A stretch of DNA of 64,000 nt from Variovorax sp. PAMC28562 (GTDB lineage: Bacteria > Pseudomonadota > Gammaproteobacteria > Burkholderiales > Burkholderiaceae_C). A model generated the notes under the pieces. It worked only from the letters and a program-made list of their open reading frames with translations, was not told the DNA's origin and ran no database searches. The stretch's first letter is position 1; each line of letters starts with the position of its first letter. Shown here one piece after another: positions 47,593 through 56,198 of this stretch. Made by a program: the position numbers and the translations under genes. The DNA is taken from positions 248,001-312,000 of the forward strand of contig NZ_CP060296.1 in assembly GCF_014303735.1 (NCBI RefSeq), written 5' to 3'.

Positions 47593-49455
47593 ATGGAACA
47601 CGCACCGGTCTGGCTGACGAGCAGCCTCATCTATCTGGGCGCCGCCGTATTGGTGGTGCCGCTTTCCAAAGCGCTGGGCCTCGGCTCGATCATCGGCTAC
47701 CTGGTGGCGGGCATTGCCATCGGCCCCTGGGGACTCGGACTGGTGTCGAGCGTCGAGGACGTGCTGCACTTTGCCGAATTCGGCGTCGTGTTGATGCTCT
47801 TTCTGGTTGGGCTCGAACTGGAACCCAAGCGGCTCTGGAATTTGCGACGCCCGATCTTCGGCTGGGGCCTGGCGCAGGTCGCGAGCTGCGCCGTCGTGCT
47901 CTTCGGTATCGGCTGGTTGGCCGGCGCCGAATGGCGTGTCGCGCTGGTCGCTGCGCTCGGCCTCGCGCTGTCGTCCACCGCTATCGCCCTGCAGGTTTTC
48001 GGCGAACGCAACCTGCTGAAGACCAGCAGCGGCCAGGCCGGCTTTTCGATCCTGCTGTTCCAGGACGTGGCCGCCATCCCGATCCTCGCGCTGCTGCCGT
48101 TGCTGGCGGGCGCTGCCGCTGGCGCTCAGGAGGTGACAGGCCTCGACCGGCTCTTCGAAGGCCTGAAGATCGTCGGCGTGATCGCCGGCATCGTGTTGGG
48201 CGGCCGGCTCGCGTTGCGCCCCTTGCTGCGCTGGATCGCCCGCAGCAAAACGCCCGAAATCTTTACTGCCACCGCGCTGCTGTTGGTCGTCGCCATCGCG
48301 GCGCTGATGCAGTTCGTCCACCTGTCGATGGCCCTCGGCGCCTTCCTGGCCGGCGTGCTGCTGGCAGAAAGCGAATACCGACGCGAGCTCGAGACCGACA
48401 TCGAGCCCTTCAAAGGCTTGCTGCTCGGACTCTTCTTCATCGCGGTGGGTATGTCGATCAACTTCGGCGTGTTGATCGCGCAGCCGCTGATGATGGCGTT
48501 GCTGGTCGTCGGCTTCATGGTCGTCAAGCTGGTGGTGATCTACACGCTCGCCAAGGCGATGGGTATCCCGTACCAGCAGCGACCCGTGTTCACGTTGCTG
48601 CTGGCGCAGGGCGGCGAGTTCGCCTTCGTGGTGTTCCAGGCGGCCGGGCCCAACGTGCTGCCACCGGAAGTGACTTCGCTGTTGATCGGCGCGGTGGCGT
48701 TGTCGATGCTGCTGTCGCCGCTATTGCTGGTCGCAATCGACAAATGGGTGCTGCCGCGCTACAACGAATACGCGAAAAACGCTGGGCCGAAGATCGACGA
48801 AATTTCCGAGCAGCAGGAGCCCAAAGTGCTGATCCTCGGGTTCGGTCGTTACGGGCAGATCATTGGCCGCATGCTGTGGTCGCAAGGCCTGCCGCTCACC
48901 GTGCTCGATCACGATTCGGACACGGTCGAAGGCCTTCGTGAGTTCGGTTTCAGGGTGTTCTACGGCGACGCCACGCGGCTCGACCTGTTGCGCACAGCTG
49001 GCGCCGCAACGGCGCGGGTGGTGGTCGTGGCGGTCGACGACATCGAACAGTCGCTCACCATCGTCGACTTGTTGCGCGAGCACTTTCCCCAAGCCCGTGT
49101 GGTGGCCCGCGCACGCAACCTCAGGCACTTGTACCAATTGCGCGATCGCGGCGTGGAACACATCGAGCGCGAAGTGTTCGAGTCATCCCTGCGCAGCGCG
49201 CGCGCCACGCTTGAAGGGCTCGGCTGGCCAGCGTACGAAGCACGCGAAACGGCAATGCGGTTTCGCGCCCGGAACATCAAACTGATGGACGCGACCTATC
49301 CGCACTACAAGGACCGGGCCAAGGTGATCGCCGTGGCCAAGGAGGGTCGTCAGCAGTTCGAAGAGCAGATGACGAAGGAACGCGAGGAGCGGCAGAAGCG
49401 GTCGGGGATCGACTGGGGGAAGCTGGAATCGGAGGAAGAGCAGAGCTTGCCCTGA
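47593..49455 (+). CDS. KefC-like glutathione-regulated potassium efflux antiporter
   Basis: A monovalent cation:proton antiporter-2 protein of 620 residues. About 12 membrane helices form the N-terminal 390 residues, with the ion-path motif LLFQDVAAIPIL. A cytoplasmic TrkA-N (RCK) domain follows, with the nucleotide-binding GFGRYGQIIG (about 412-421) and the acidic end of its beta-2 strand in VLDHDSD. A charged C-terminal tail follows (about 590-620). KefC proteins expel K+ and acidify the cell to protect against electrophiles. It is paired with the KefF-like gene two bases upstream. Confidence 0.93.
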   Translation: MEHAPVWLTSSLIYLGAAVLVVPLSKALGLGSIIGYLVAGIAIGPWGLGLVSSVEDVLHFAEFGVVLMLFLVGLELEPKRLWNLRRPIFGWGLAQVASCAVVLFGIGWLAGAEWRVALVAALGLALSSTAIALQVFGERNLLKTSSGQAGFSILLFQDVAAIPILALLPLLAGAAAGAQEVTGLDRLFEGLKIVGVIAGIVLGGRLALRPLLRWIARSKTPEIFTATALLLVVAIAALMQFVHLSMALGAFLAGVLLAESEYRRELETDIEPFKGLLLGLFFIAVGMSINFGVLIAQPLMMALLVVGFMVVKLVVIYTLAKAMGIPYQQRPVFTLLLAQGGEFAFVVFQAAGPNVLPPEVTSLLIGAVALSMLLSPLLLVAIDKWVLPRYNEYAKNAGPKIDEISEQQEPKVLILGFGRYGQIIGRMLWSQGLPLTVLDHDSDTVEGLREFGFRVFYGDATRLDLLRTAGAATARVVVVAVDDIEQSLTIVDLLREHFPQARVVARARNLRHLYQLRDRGVEHIEREVFESSLRSARATLEGLGWPAYEARETAMRFRARNIKLMDATYPHYKDRAKVIAVAKEGRQQFEEQMTKEREERQKRSGIDWGKLESEEEQSLP

Positions 49456-49496
49456 GGGATCCGGGACTGCGCGGACCGATCAGCGCACAGGGGCCC

Positions 49497-50375
49497 TCAG
49501 CTGGCAACCACCTGATCCAGCCTCAACAACCGCACCGCATTCCCCTTCAAGATCCCCGGCACCACTTCCGGCTTGAACCCCGCCCCTTCGAAGTCTTTCA
49601 GCCACTTGTCGGGTGTGATGAGCGGGTAGTCGCTGGCAAAAAGAATCCGGTCTTTGAGCAACGTGTTGGCGTACTGCACCAACTGCTTCGGAAAGTATTT
49701 CGGGCTCCAGCCAGACAGGTCGATCCACACGTTGGGCTTGTGCGTCGCCACGCTCAAGGCTTCGTCTTGCCACGGAAAACTGGGGTGCGCCATGACGATC
49801 TGCATGTCCGGAAAGTCGATGGCCACATCGTCCAGATGCATGGGGTTGCTGTACTCCAGGCGCAGTCCGCCGCCGCAACGCATGCCCGAGCCGATGCCGC
49901 TGTGGCCGGTGTGAAAAACGGCGGGCAAGCCGTACTCAGCAATGATTTCGTACAGCGGCCATGCCATCTTGTCGTACGGGTGAAACGCTTGCATCGTGGG
50001 GTGAAACTTGAAGCCCTTCACACCGTAGTCTTCGATCAGTCGGCGTGCCTCGCGCGCGCCCATTTTTCCCTTGTGCGGATCGATGCTGGCAAAGGCAATC
50101 ATGATGTCGCTGTTCTTCTGCGCAGCCTCGGCGATCTCTTCGTTCGGGATGCGCCGGCGACCGGTGTTCGACTCGGCATCGACCATGAACATCACCAGCC
50201 CGATCTTGCGTTCACGGTAGTGGTCGATGCTCTCCTGGATGGTCGGCCGCTTGCCCGCCTTGAAGTATTTATCGGCCGCGCGGTCGTACTCCTCGCCGTA
50301 GTTGTCGAACGGGTTCCAGCAGCTGATTTCGGCGTGCGTATGGGTGTCGATGGCGACGAGATTGGCGTGATCCAT
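49497..50375 (-). CDS. Amidohydrolase-2 (ACMSD) family protein
   Basis: A 292-residue TIM-barrel amidohydrolase. The N-terminal metal motif DTHTHAE (His12, His14) is followed by GFKFHPTMQAFHPYD, a His in VFHTGHSG, a His in IVMAHPSFPW, and the late Asp in ILFASDYPLI. Relatives decarboxylate or hydrolyse aromatic-ring fission products, for example ACMSD, resorcylate decarboxylase and 5-carboxyvanillate decarboxylase. It is divergent from the crotonase operon and probably under the same regulator, so a role in aromatic catabolism is likely. The substrate is not known. Confidence 0.88.
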   Translation of the reverse strand: MDHANLVAIDTHTHAEISCWNPFDNYGEEYDRAADKYFKAGKRPTIQESIDHYRERKIGLVMFMVDAESNTGRRRIPNEEIAEAAQKNSDIMIAFASIDPHKGKMGAREARRLIEDYGVKGFKFHPTMQAFHPYDKMAWPLYEIIAEYGLPAVFHTGHSGIGSGMRCGGGLRLEYSNPMHLDDVAIDFPDMQIVMAHPSFPWQDEALSVATHKPNVWIDLSGWSPKYFPKQLVQYANTLLKDRILFASDYPLITPDKWLKDFEGAGFKPEVVPGILKGNAVRLLRLDQVVAS

Positions 50376-50439
50376 GGCGCGGTCTCCTATTTATGGTCGG
50401 GCTGAGGGTAAGTCCCAATGTCGAGGTCTACATTGCGCC

Positions 50440-50470
50440 TTGAATATTGGTTATCTTGCATAACCATAAT
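50440..50470 (+). promoter_or_regulatory. Candidate promoter of the aromatic-CoA operon
   Basis: A -35-like TTGAAT (50440-50445) and a -10-like CATAAT (50465-50470) are 19 bases apart, a little longer than ideal. The palindrome at 50448-50466 fills the spacer. The -10 lies 24 bases before the crotonase ATG. Confidence 0.45.
50448..50466. promoter_or_regulatory. Palindromic operator, probable MarR-type regulator site
   Basis: A perfect inverted repeat TGGTTAT - CTTGC - ATAACCA lies between the divergent amidohydrolase and crotonase genes. With weaker flanks the half-sites extend to 11 bases (9 of 11 matching). The size and the position over a candidate promoter fit a dimeric MarR-family repressor. 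The likely regulator is encoded at the end of the operon (60551-61078). Confidence 0.62.
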
Positions 50471-50493
50471 CGAAGCCAACACGGATTGCAATC

Positions 50494-51267
50494 ATGACTC
50501 ACCCCGATCTCCATCTCGAAATCCTCGACGACGTCGCCGTGGTTCGCCTTACACGCAGCGCCAAGCGCAACGCGCTGTCCGACGGCCTCATCTTGGCGCT
50601 GCGCGACGCGTTCGAAAGCCTGCCCGACACGGTGCGCGCCGCCGTCGTCGACGGCGAGGGTCCGCACTTCTGCGCGGGCCTCGATTTGAGCGAATTGAAA
50701 GAGCGCGATGCCGGTCAGGGCATGAAGCATTCGCGCATGTGGCACGCCGCGCTCGAGCGCGTGCAATACGGGCCGGTTCCTGTGATCGCGGCACTGCACG
50801 GTGCGGTGGTCGGCGGTGGGCTCGAGCTGGCCAGCGCCTGCCACATCCGCGTAGCCGACACCTCGACCTTCTATGCGTTGCCCGAAGGCTCGCGCGGCAT
50901 CTTCGTCGGCGGCGGCGGCTCGGTGCGCATCCCCAAGCTCATCGGCGTCGCACGCATGACCGACATGATGCTCACGGGCCGCGTCTACAACGCCGAAGAC
51001 GGCGAGCGCGTCGGCTTCGCGCAGTACCTGGTGCCTGAAGGCACCGCATTCGACAAGGCACTCGAACTCGCCAGGCGCGTGGCCAAGAACGCGCCGCTCA
51101 CCAACTACGCGCTGATGCACGCGCTGCCGCGTATCGCCGAGCAACCGGCCGACCAGGGATTCTTCACCGAAGCGCTGATCGCCGGCATTGCACAGAACGC
51201 ACCCGAAGCCAAGGAACGCGTGCGCGACTTCCTCGAAGGCCGCGCTGCCAAGGTCGCGAAATCATGA
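50494..51267 (+). CDS. Crotonase / enoyl-CoA hydratase family protein
   Basis: A 257-residue crotonase. The oxyanion-hole region is FCAGLDLSEL (59-68) with GAVVGGGLELA (103-113). The two catalytic glutamates expected for hydration are present: Glu111 and Glu131 (ALPEGSRG). It begins the operon of ligase, SDR, ABC importer, acyl-CoA dehydrogenase and regulator, so it probably hydrates an aromatic enoyl-CoA such as a hydroxycinnamoyl-CoA. It overlaps the ligase gene start by four bases (ATGA). Confidence 0.9.
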   Translation: MTHPDLHLEILDDVAVVRLTRSAKRNALSDGLILALRDAFESLPDTVRAAVVDGEGPHFCAGLDLSELKERDAGQGMKHSRMWHAALERVQYGPVPVIAALHGAVVGGGLELASACHIRVADTSTFYALPEGSRGIFVGGGGSVRIPKLIGVARMTDMMLTGRVYNAEDGERVGFAQYLVPEGTAFDKALELARRVAKNAPLTNYALMHALPRIAEQPADQGFFTEALIAGIAQNAPEAKERVRDFLEGRAAKVAKS

Positions 51268-53144
51268 GCACGGGCGCAGCCCCCAAGTACCGTTCGCTGG
51301 CCTTCGGCGTCACGCGCGGGGTGCTGCGCGAAGGCGCGGCGGGTACGCGCTATCTCAGTGCCGAAGCACCGTTGGCATCGGGCACCGAACGCATGACCGA
51401 CCGCCTGGTCCATTGGGCCGAAGTCGCGCCCGATCGCACCTTCATTGCGCGGCGTGAACGCAAGGCCGATGGCAGCACGGGCGAATGGCGCCATGTGACT
51501 TTCGCCGAAGCGCTGCAGCACGCGCGGCGCATCGGGCAGGCGCTGCTCGACCGCGGGTTGAGCGCTGACCGGCCGCTCGCCATCCTGAGCGAGAACGGCA
51601 TCGAACACGCACTCCTCGCGCTGGGTGCGCTCTACGTCGGCGTGCCGCACTGCTCGGTGTCGCCGCCCTACTCCATCGTCAGCCAGGACTTCGAAAAACT
51701 GCGCCACGTGCTCGACACGCTGACGCCCGGCCTGGTGTTCGCGAGCGATGCGGCACGCTTCGGCCGCGCCATCAGCGCAGCGGTACCGGCCGACACCGAA
51801 GTCGTGCTGGGCGAAGGCTCGGTCGAAGGGCGCGCTGCGCTGTCTTTCGCCGAGCTCGATGCCACCGTCGCGACGCCGGCGGTCGATGCCGCGATGCGCG
51901 CCACCGGGCCCGACACCATCGTCAAGTTCCTCTTCACCTCGGGCTCGACCAAGCTGCCGAAAGCGGTCATCAACACGCACCGCATGTGGTGCGCCAACCA
52001 GCAGCAGTTGCGTCAGTCGATTCCGGCGCTGGAAGACGAGCCGCCGGTGCTGATCGACTGGCTGCCGTGGAACCATACCTTCGGCGGCAACCACAACGTG
52101 GGCATCGTGCTTTCCAACGGCGGCACGCTCTACATCGACGACGGTAAGCCGACGCCGTCGGGCATGGCCGAGACGCTGCGCAACCTGCGCGAGATCGCGC
52201 CGACCATGTACTTCAACGTGCCGACCGGTTTCGAAGCCATCGCCAACGCGATGGAAACCGATACCGTCCTGCGCAAGAAACTGCTCTCGCGCGTGAAGAT
52301 GTTTTTCTACGCCGGTGCCGCGCTGTCGCAGCCAATCTGGGACAGCCTGCATCGCACGCAGGAAGCCGAAGTCGGCGAGCGCATCGTGATGGGCACCGGG
52401 CTCGGCATGACCGAGTCGTCGCCCTTCGCGCTCTACATAACCAGCCCCCAGGTGTCGTCCGGCGATCTGGGTCTGCCGGCACCCGGCATCGACTTGAAGC
52501 TCGTCGAGGTCGACGGCAAGACCGAGGTGCGCTACCGCGGCCCCAACATCACGCCCGGCTACTGGCGCGCGCCGGAAGCCACGGCTGAAGCCTTCGACGA
52601 AGAAGGCTTTTTCTGCACTGGCGATGCCGTCACCTGGATCGACCCCGACGATATCCACAAAGGCCTGCGCTTCGACGGCCGCATCGCCGAAGACTTCAAG
52701 CTGGCGACGGGTACCTTCGTGAGCGTCGGCCCGCTGCGCGCGAAGATCATCGCGGCCGGCGCGCCGTACATCCAGGACGTGGTGCTGACCGGCATCAACC
52801 TGAAGGAAGTGGGCGCGCTGATCTTCCCGACGCAAGCCGTGCGCAAACTCGCCGGCTTGCCCGCCGATACGCCGATGCAAGACGTGCTGCAGAGCACGCC
52901 GGTGCAGACCTACTTTCAAGGCGTGGTCGACACGCTGGCGCAACACGCGACCGGCAGTGCCAATCGCATTGCCCGCGCGCACCTTGTCGCCGTCCCGCCC
53001 TCGATCGACAAGGGCGAGGTGACCGACAAGGGTTCCATCAACCAGCGCTCGGTGCTGAAACATCGCGCGGCAGAAGTCGAGGCACTGCATGCGGGCTCGT
53101 TGCCGTACACCTTGCAACCGACACCCCAAGGACACAAACAATGA
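51264..53144 (+). CDS. Feruloyl-CoA synthase-like acyl-CoA ligase
   Basis: An ANL-superfamily ligase of 626 residues that activates a carboxylic acid to its CoA ester via an acyl-AMP. The A3 loop FTSGSTKLPKAVINTH (224-239) has Lys in place of the usual Gly. GTGLGMTESSP (A5) and the C-terminal GEVTDKGSINQRSVL, with the likely catalytic Lys, are present. The INTHR context and the TDKG-INQR end match proteins annotated as feruloyl-CoA synthases. Ferulate or a related hydroxycinnamate is the likely substrate, but this is inferred. It overlaps both neighbours by four bases. Confidence 0.85.
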   Translation: MSTGAAPKYRSLAFGVTRGVLREGAAGTRYLSAEAPLASGTERMTDRLVHWAEVAPDRTFIARRERKADGSTGEWRHVTFAEALQHARRIGQALLDRGLSADRPLAILSENGIEHALLALGALYVGVPHCSVSPPYSIVSQDFEKLRHVLDTLTPGLVFASDAARFGRAISAAVPADTEVVLGEGSVEGRAALSFAELDATVATPAVDAAMRATGPDTIVKFLFTSGSTKLPKAVINTHRMWCANQQQLRQSIPALEDEPPVLIDWLPWNHTFGGNHNVGIVLSNGGTLYIDDGKPTPSGMAETLRNLREIAPTMYFNVPTGFEAIANAMETDTVLRKKLLSRVKMFFYAGAALSQPIWDSLHRTQEAEVGERIVMGTGLGMTESSPFALYITSPQVSSGDLGLPAPGIDLKLVEVDGKTEVRYRGPNITPGYWRAPEATAEAFDEEGFFCTGDAVTWIDPDDIHKGLRFDGRIAEDFKLATGTFVSVGPLRAKIIAAGAPYIQDVVLTGINLKEVGALIFPTQAVRKLAGLPADTPMQDVLQSTPVQTYFQGVVDTLAQHATGSANRIARAHLVAVPPSIDKGEVTDKGSINQRSVLKHRAAEVEALHAGSLPYTLQPTPQGHKQ

Positions 53145-53926
53145 AGATCGAAGGACAAGCCGCACTGGTCACAGGCGGTGCATCGGGCCTGGGCGAAGCG
53201 ACCGCACGCGAGCTCGCGCGCCTGGGCGCCAAGGTCGCCGTGCTCGACCGCAATGCCGAGCTTGCAGCGAAGGTCGCGGCCGAGATCGACAAAGAATTTG
53301 GAAAAGGCTGCGCCGTGGCGTGCGCCTGCGACATCACCGACACCGCGAGCGTCATCTCCGCGCTCGCCAAAGCCGCTGCCGCGCACGGTCCGGCGCGCAT
53401 CCTGATGAACGTCGCCGGCATCGGCAGCGCGAAACGCATCGTCGGCAAAGACGGCCATCCGGCGCCGCTCGAAGACTTCGTGCGCGTGGTCAACGTCAAC
53501 CTCATCGGTGGCTACAACATGGCCCGCCTCTTCGCCGCGGCTTGCGCCAAGCTCGACCCGCTGGACAACGGCGAGCGCGGGGTGATGCTCTTCACCGCTT
53601 CCGTCGCCGCCTTCGATGGCCAGGTCGGGCAGCAGGCTTACAGCGCATCGAAAGGTGGGCTGGTCGGCATGACCTTGCCGATGGCGCGCGACCTGGCGCA
53701 GCACGCCATCCGCGTGTGCACCATCGCGCCGGGCTTGTTCGCCACGCCGTTGCTGATGGAACTGCCCGAACCGGTGCAAAAATCGCTGGCTGCATCGATC
53801 CCGTTTCCGCCGCGGCTCGGCAAGCCTTCGGAGTTCGCCGAGCTGGCCTGTCACATCGTCACCAACGGCCACCTGAACGGCGAAGTGATTCGCCTCGACG
53901 GTGCGTTGCGCATGGCGCCGCGCTGA
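53141..53926 (+). CDS. SDR-family 3-hydroxyacyl-CoA dehydrogenase-like protein
   Basis: A short-chain dehydrogenase of 261 residues with the NAD-binding TGGASGLG (11-18), Asp36 favouring NAD, and catalytic Ser154, Tyr167 and Lys171. The closest type is the HSD17B10-like 3-hydroxy-2-methylacyl-CoA dehydrogenases. In this operon it would oxidise the beta-hydroxyacyl-CoA made by the crotonase, a beta-oxidation-type side-chain shortening. The ATG overlaps the ligase stop (ATGA). Confidence 0.92.
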   Translation: MKIEGQAALVTGGASGLGEATARELARLGAKVAVLDRNAELAAKVAAEIDKEFGKGCAVACACDITDTASVISALAKAAAAHGPARILMNVAGIGSAKRIVGKDGHPAPLEDFVRVVNVNLIGGYNMARLFAAACAKLDPLDNGERGVMLFTASVAAFDGQVGQQAYSASKGGLVGMTLPMARDLAQHAIRVCTIAPGLFATPLLMELPEPVQKSLAASIPFPPRLGKPSEFAELACHIVTNGHLNGEVIRLDGALRMAPR

Positions 53927-53976
53927 GCAAGGCCACCGGCTTCGCATTTCAATTCGCTCCCCCTGGAAACAGTCCG

Positions 53977-55110
53977 ATGAAGTTCACCAAAACCATCCTT
54001 GCCACCGCCTTTGCGTTCGTGACCGTGGCCGCCCATGCCGACCTCACCATCGGCGTGGTGCAACCCCTGACCGGCCCGGCCTCGGGCCTCGGCATTCCCG
54101 TCAAGAACGCGGTCGCCCTCTGGCCCAAGACCATCGCCGGTGAAACCCTCAAGGTCATCGTGCTCGACGACGCCAGCGACCCGACGGCAGGCGTCAAGGC
54201 GACGCAGCGCCTCATCACCGAAGACAAGGTCGACGTGCTGGTCGGCTCGACCGCGACGCCGGTCGCCATTCCGATGGCCGACGTGGCTGCCGAATCGGGC
54301 ACGCCGCAGATCTCGACCGCACCCGCATCGCTGCCGCCCGGCAAGGACAAGTGGATGTTCCGGCTGCCGCAATCGAACGCGGTGATGGCGGTCGCGGTCG
54401 TCGGCCACATGAAGAAGATGGGCGTGAAGACGGTTGGGTTCCTGGGCTACACCGATGCCTACGGCGAAGGCTGGTTGAAAGACTTCACCGCAGAAGCCGA
54501 GAAGAACGGCATCAAGATCGTCGGCACCGAACGCTTCGCCCGTGCCGACACCGGCGTGACCGCGCAAGCGCTCAAGCTCACCTCGGCCAACCCCGACGCC
54601 ATCCTGATCGTCGCCTCAGGCAGCGGTGCGGGCATGCCGCAAAAGGCCATCATGGAGCGCGGCTTCAAGGGCAAGGTCTACCAGACGCACGCCGCCGCCA
54701 CGCAAGACCTGATGCGCACGGCAGGCAAGGATGCCGACGGCGCCTACGTGGTGTCCGGCCCGGCCGTCATCGCCGAACAACTGCCCGACAGCCATCCCTC
54801 GAAGAAGATGGCGATCGCCTTCGTCGAAACCTACGAGAAGGCTTACGGGCCGGGCTCGCGCAACCAGTTCGCCGGCCACGGATCGGATGCGCTCGTCGTG
54901 CTCGAAAAAGCGGTACCCATCGCACTCAAGAAGGGCAAGCCCGGTACACCGGAGTTTCGCGCCGCACTGCGCGATGCGCTCGAAACCATGGGCCGTACGG
55001 TGCTGGCACACGGCGTCATCAACTGGTCGCCGACAGACCATTGGGGCTACACGAACGAGACCGGCGTGATGCTGAAAGTCGTCGACGGCAAGTTCAAGGT
55101 CGAGCAGTAA
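53977..55110 (+). CDS. Branched-chain-amino-acid-type ABC transporter binding protein
   Basis: Periplasmic solute-binding protein of the LivK type, 377 residues, with a signal peptide ([21 protein letters not shown], cleaved near residue 21). Family segments are [33 protein letters not shown] and [17 protein letters not shown]. Liv-type binding proteins in such clusters often take up aromatic acids rather than amino acids, and the gene context suggests that here. I chose the ATG at 53977, which starts the signal peptide. It is 50 bases after the SDR gene. Confidence 0.93.
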   Translation: MKFTKTILATAFAFVTVAAHADLTIGVVQPLTGPASGLGIPVKNAVALWPKTIAGETLKVIVLDDASDPTAGVKATQRLITEDKVDVLVGSTATPVAIPMADVAAESGTPQISTAPASLPPGKDKWMFRLPQSNAVMAVAVVGHMKKMGVKTVGFLGYTDAYGEGWLKDFTAEAEKNGIKIVGTERFARADTGVTAQALKLTSANPDAILIVASGSGAGMPQKAIMERGFKGKVYQTHAAATQDLMRTAGKDADGAYVVSGPAVIAEQLPDSHPSKKMAIAFVETYEKAYGPGSRNQFAGHGSDALVVLEKAVPIALKKGKPGTPEFRAALRDALETMGRTVLAHGVINWSPTDHWGYTNETGVMLKVVDGKFKVEQ

Positions 55111-55144
55111 ACACACACGCGCAGAAAGACGGCTCCGTCACGTT

Positions 55145-56197
55145 ATGGATTTTTCGATTGCCAGCATCCTGACGCTGGATGGACTCACCAACGGCGCGAT
55201 CTACGCGCTGTTGGGCATGGGCATTGTGCTCGTGTTCACCGTCACCCGCGTCATCTTCATTCCGCAGGGCGAGTTCGTTGCGTACGGCGCACTGACCCTG
55301 GCGATCTTTCAAACCGGCAAGGTGCCGGGCACGGTGTGGCTGCTGCTCATCCTGGCGGTGGTCGCGGCGCTGATGGAGCTGGTCACGACGTGGCGGCACC
55401 GTGGCGGCAACGCTGCAGCCGCAGCGCCGGCCTTCAAGGCGGCACTCAAGACCTTCGTCATTCCGGCGGTGATCTGCGCGGTGTCGGCCTGGGCCGGGCC
55501 GCGCAATTTGCCGCTGGCGGTGCAGGCGCTGCTCACCATTTGCATCGTGACCGCCTTCGGTCCGCTGGTATACCGCGTGGCATATCAATCGCTGGCCGGA
55601 TCGAGCTCGCTGGTTCTGCTGATCGTCTCGGTCGGCGTGCACTTCGCGATGACCGGACTCGGCCTCTTGTTCTTCGGCGCCGAAGGCTTTCGCAATCCGT
55701 CGTTCTGGGATGTGCGCTTTGCACTCGGCCCGCTCAACCTGAGCGGCCAGACGATCATCATCTTCGGCGCGTCGGCGGCGCTCATCGTGCTGCTGTGGCT
55801 CTTCTTCGAGCGCAGTCTGTATGGCAAGGCGCTGCGCGCGACCGCGGTCAACCGCCTCGGCGCGCGGCTCATGGGCATCTCGACGCAGAACGCGGGGCAG
55901 CTCACCTTCGCGATGGCCGGCCTCATCGGCGCACTGTCGGGCTTGCTGATCGGGCCGACCACGACGATCTTCTACGACTCCGGTTTTCTGATCGGCCTCA
56001 AGGGTTTCGTGGCGGGCGTGATTGCCGGCCTGTCGAGCTATCCCGGCGCGCTCCTCGGTGCGCTGGCGGTCGGCATCATCGAATCGTTCGGCTCGTTCTG
56101 GGCCAGTGCTTTCAAGGAAGTAATCGTGTTCACCATCATCTTGCCGGTGCTGCTGTGGCGCTCGCTGGCCAGCGGTGGATCGGACGAGGAGCACTGA
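55145..56197 (+). CDS. ABC transporter permease LivH-like (enlarged)
   Basis: An inner-membrane permease of 350 residues, about 40-50 longer than typical LivH. The start ([28 protein letters not shown]) and the C-terminal half (GTQN-type EAA loop near [22 protein letters not shown]) are normal. The extra sequence lies at about 60-135 and includes a basic Ala-rich loop with additional hydrophobic stretches. It is followed by the fused LivM-LivG gene after one base. Confidence 0.9.
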   Translation: MDFSIASILTLDGLTNGAIYALLGMGIVLVFTVTRVIFIPQGEFVAYGALTLAIFQTGKVPGTVWLLLILAVVAALMELVTTWRHRGGNAAAAAPAFKAALKTFVIPAVICAVSAWAGPRNLPLAVQALLTICIVTAFGPLVYRVAYQSLAGSSSLVLLIVSVGVHFAMTGLGLLFFGAEGFRNPSFWDVRFALGPLNLSGQTIIIFGASAALIVLLWLFFERSLYGKALRATAVNRLGARLMGISTQNAGQLTFAMAGLIGALSGLLIGPTTTIFYDSGFLIGLKGFVAGVIAGLSSYPGALLGALAVGIIESFGSFWASAFKEVIVFTIILPVLLWRSLASGGSDEEH

Positions 56198-56198
56198 C

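Noticed and set aside
50494..51267. Crotonase as a one-step feruloyl-CoA hydratase/lyase (vanillin-forming)
   Set aside because: The sequence around the second catalytic Glu (ALPEGSRGIF) does not match the pattern of hydroxycinnamoyl-CoA hydratase/lyases. An SDR of the 3-hydroxyacyl-CoA type is coupled to it, so a beta-oxidation-like hydratase is more likely.
51105..53165. Long minus-strand open frame (686 codons) opposite the ligase gene
   Set aside because: It has no motifs and an Arg/His/Gly-biased composition. The plus-strand ligase has complete ANL motifs and is coupled to its neighbours.
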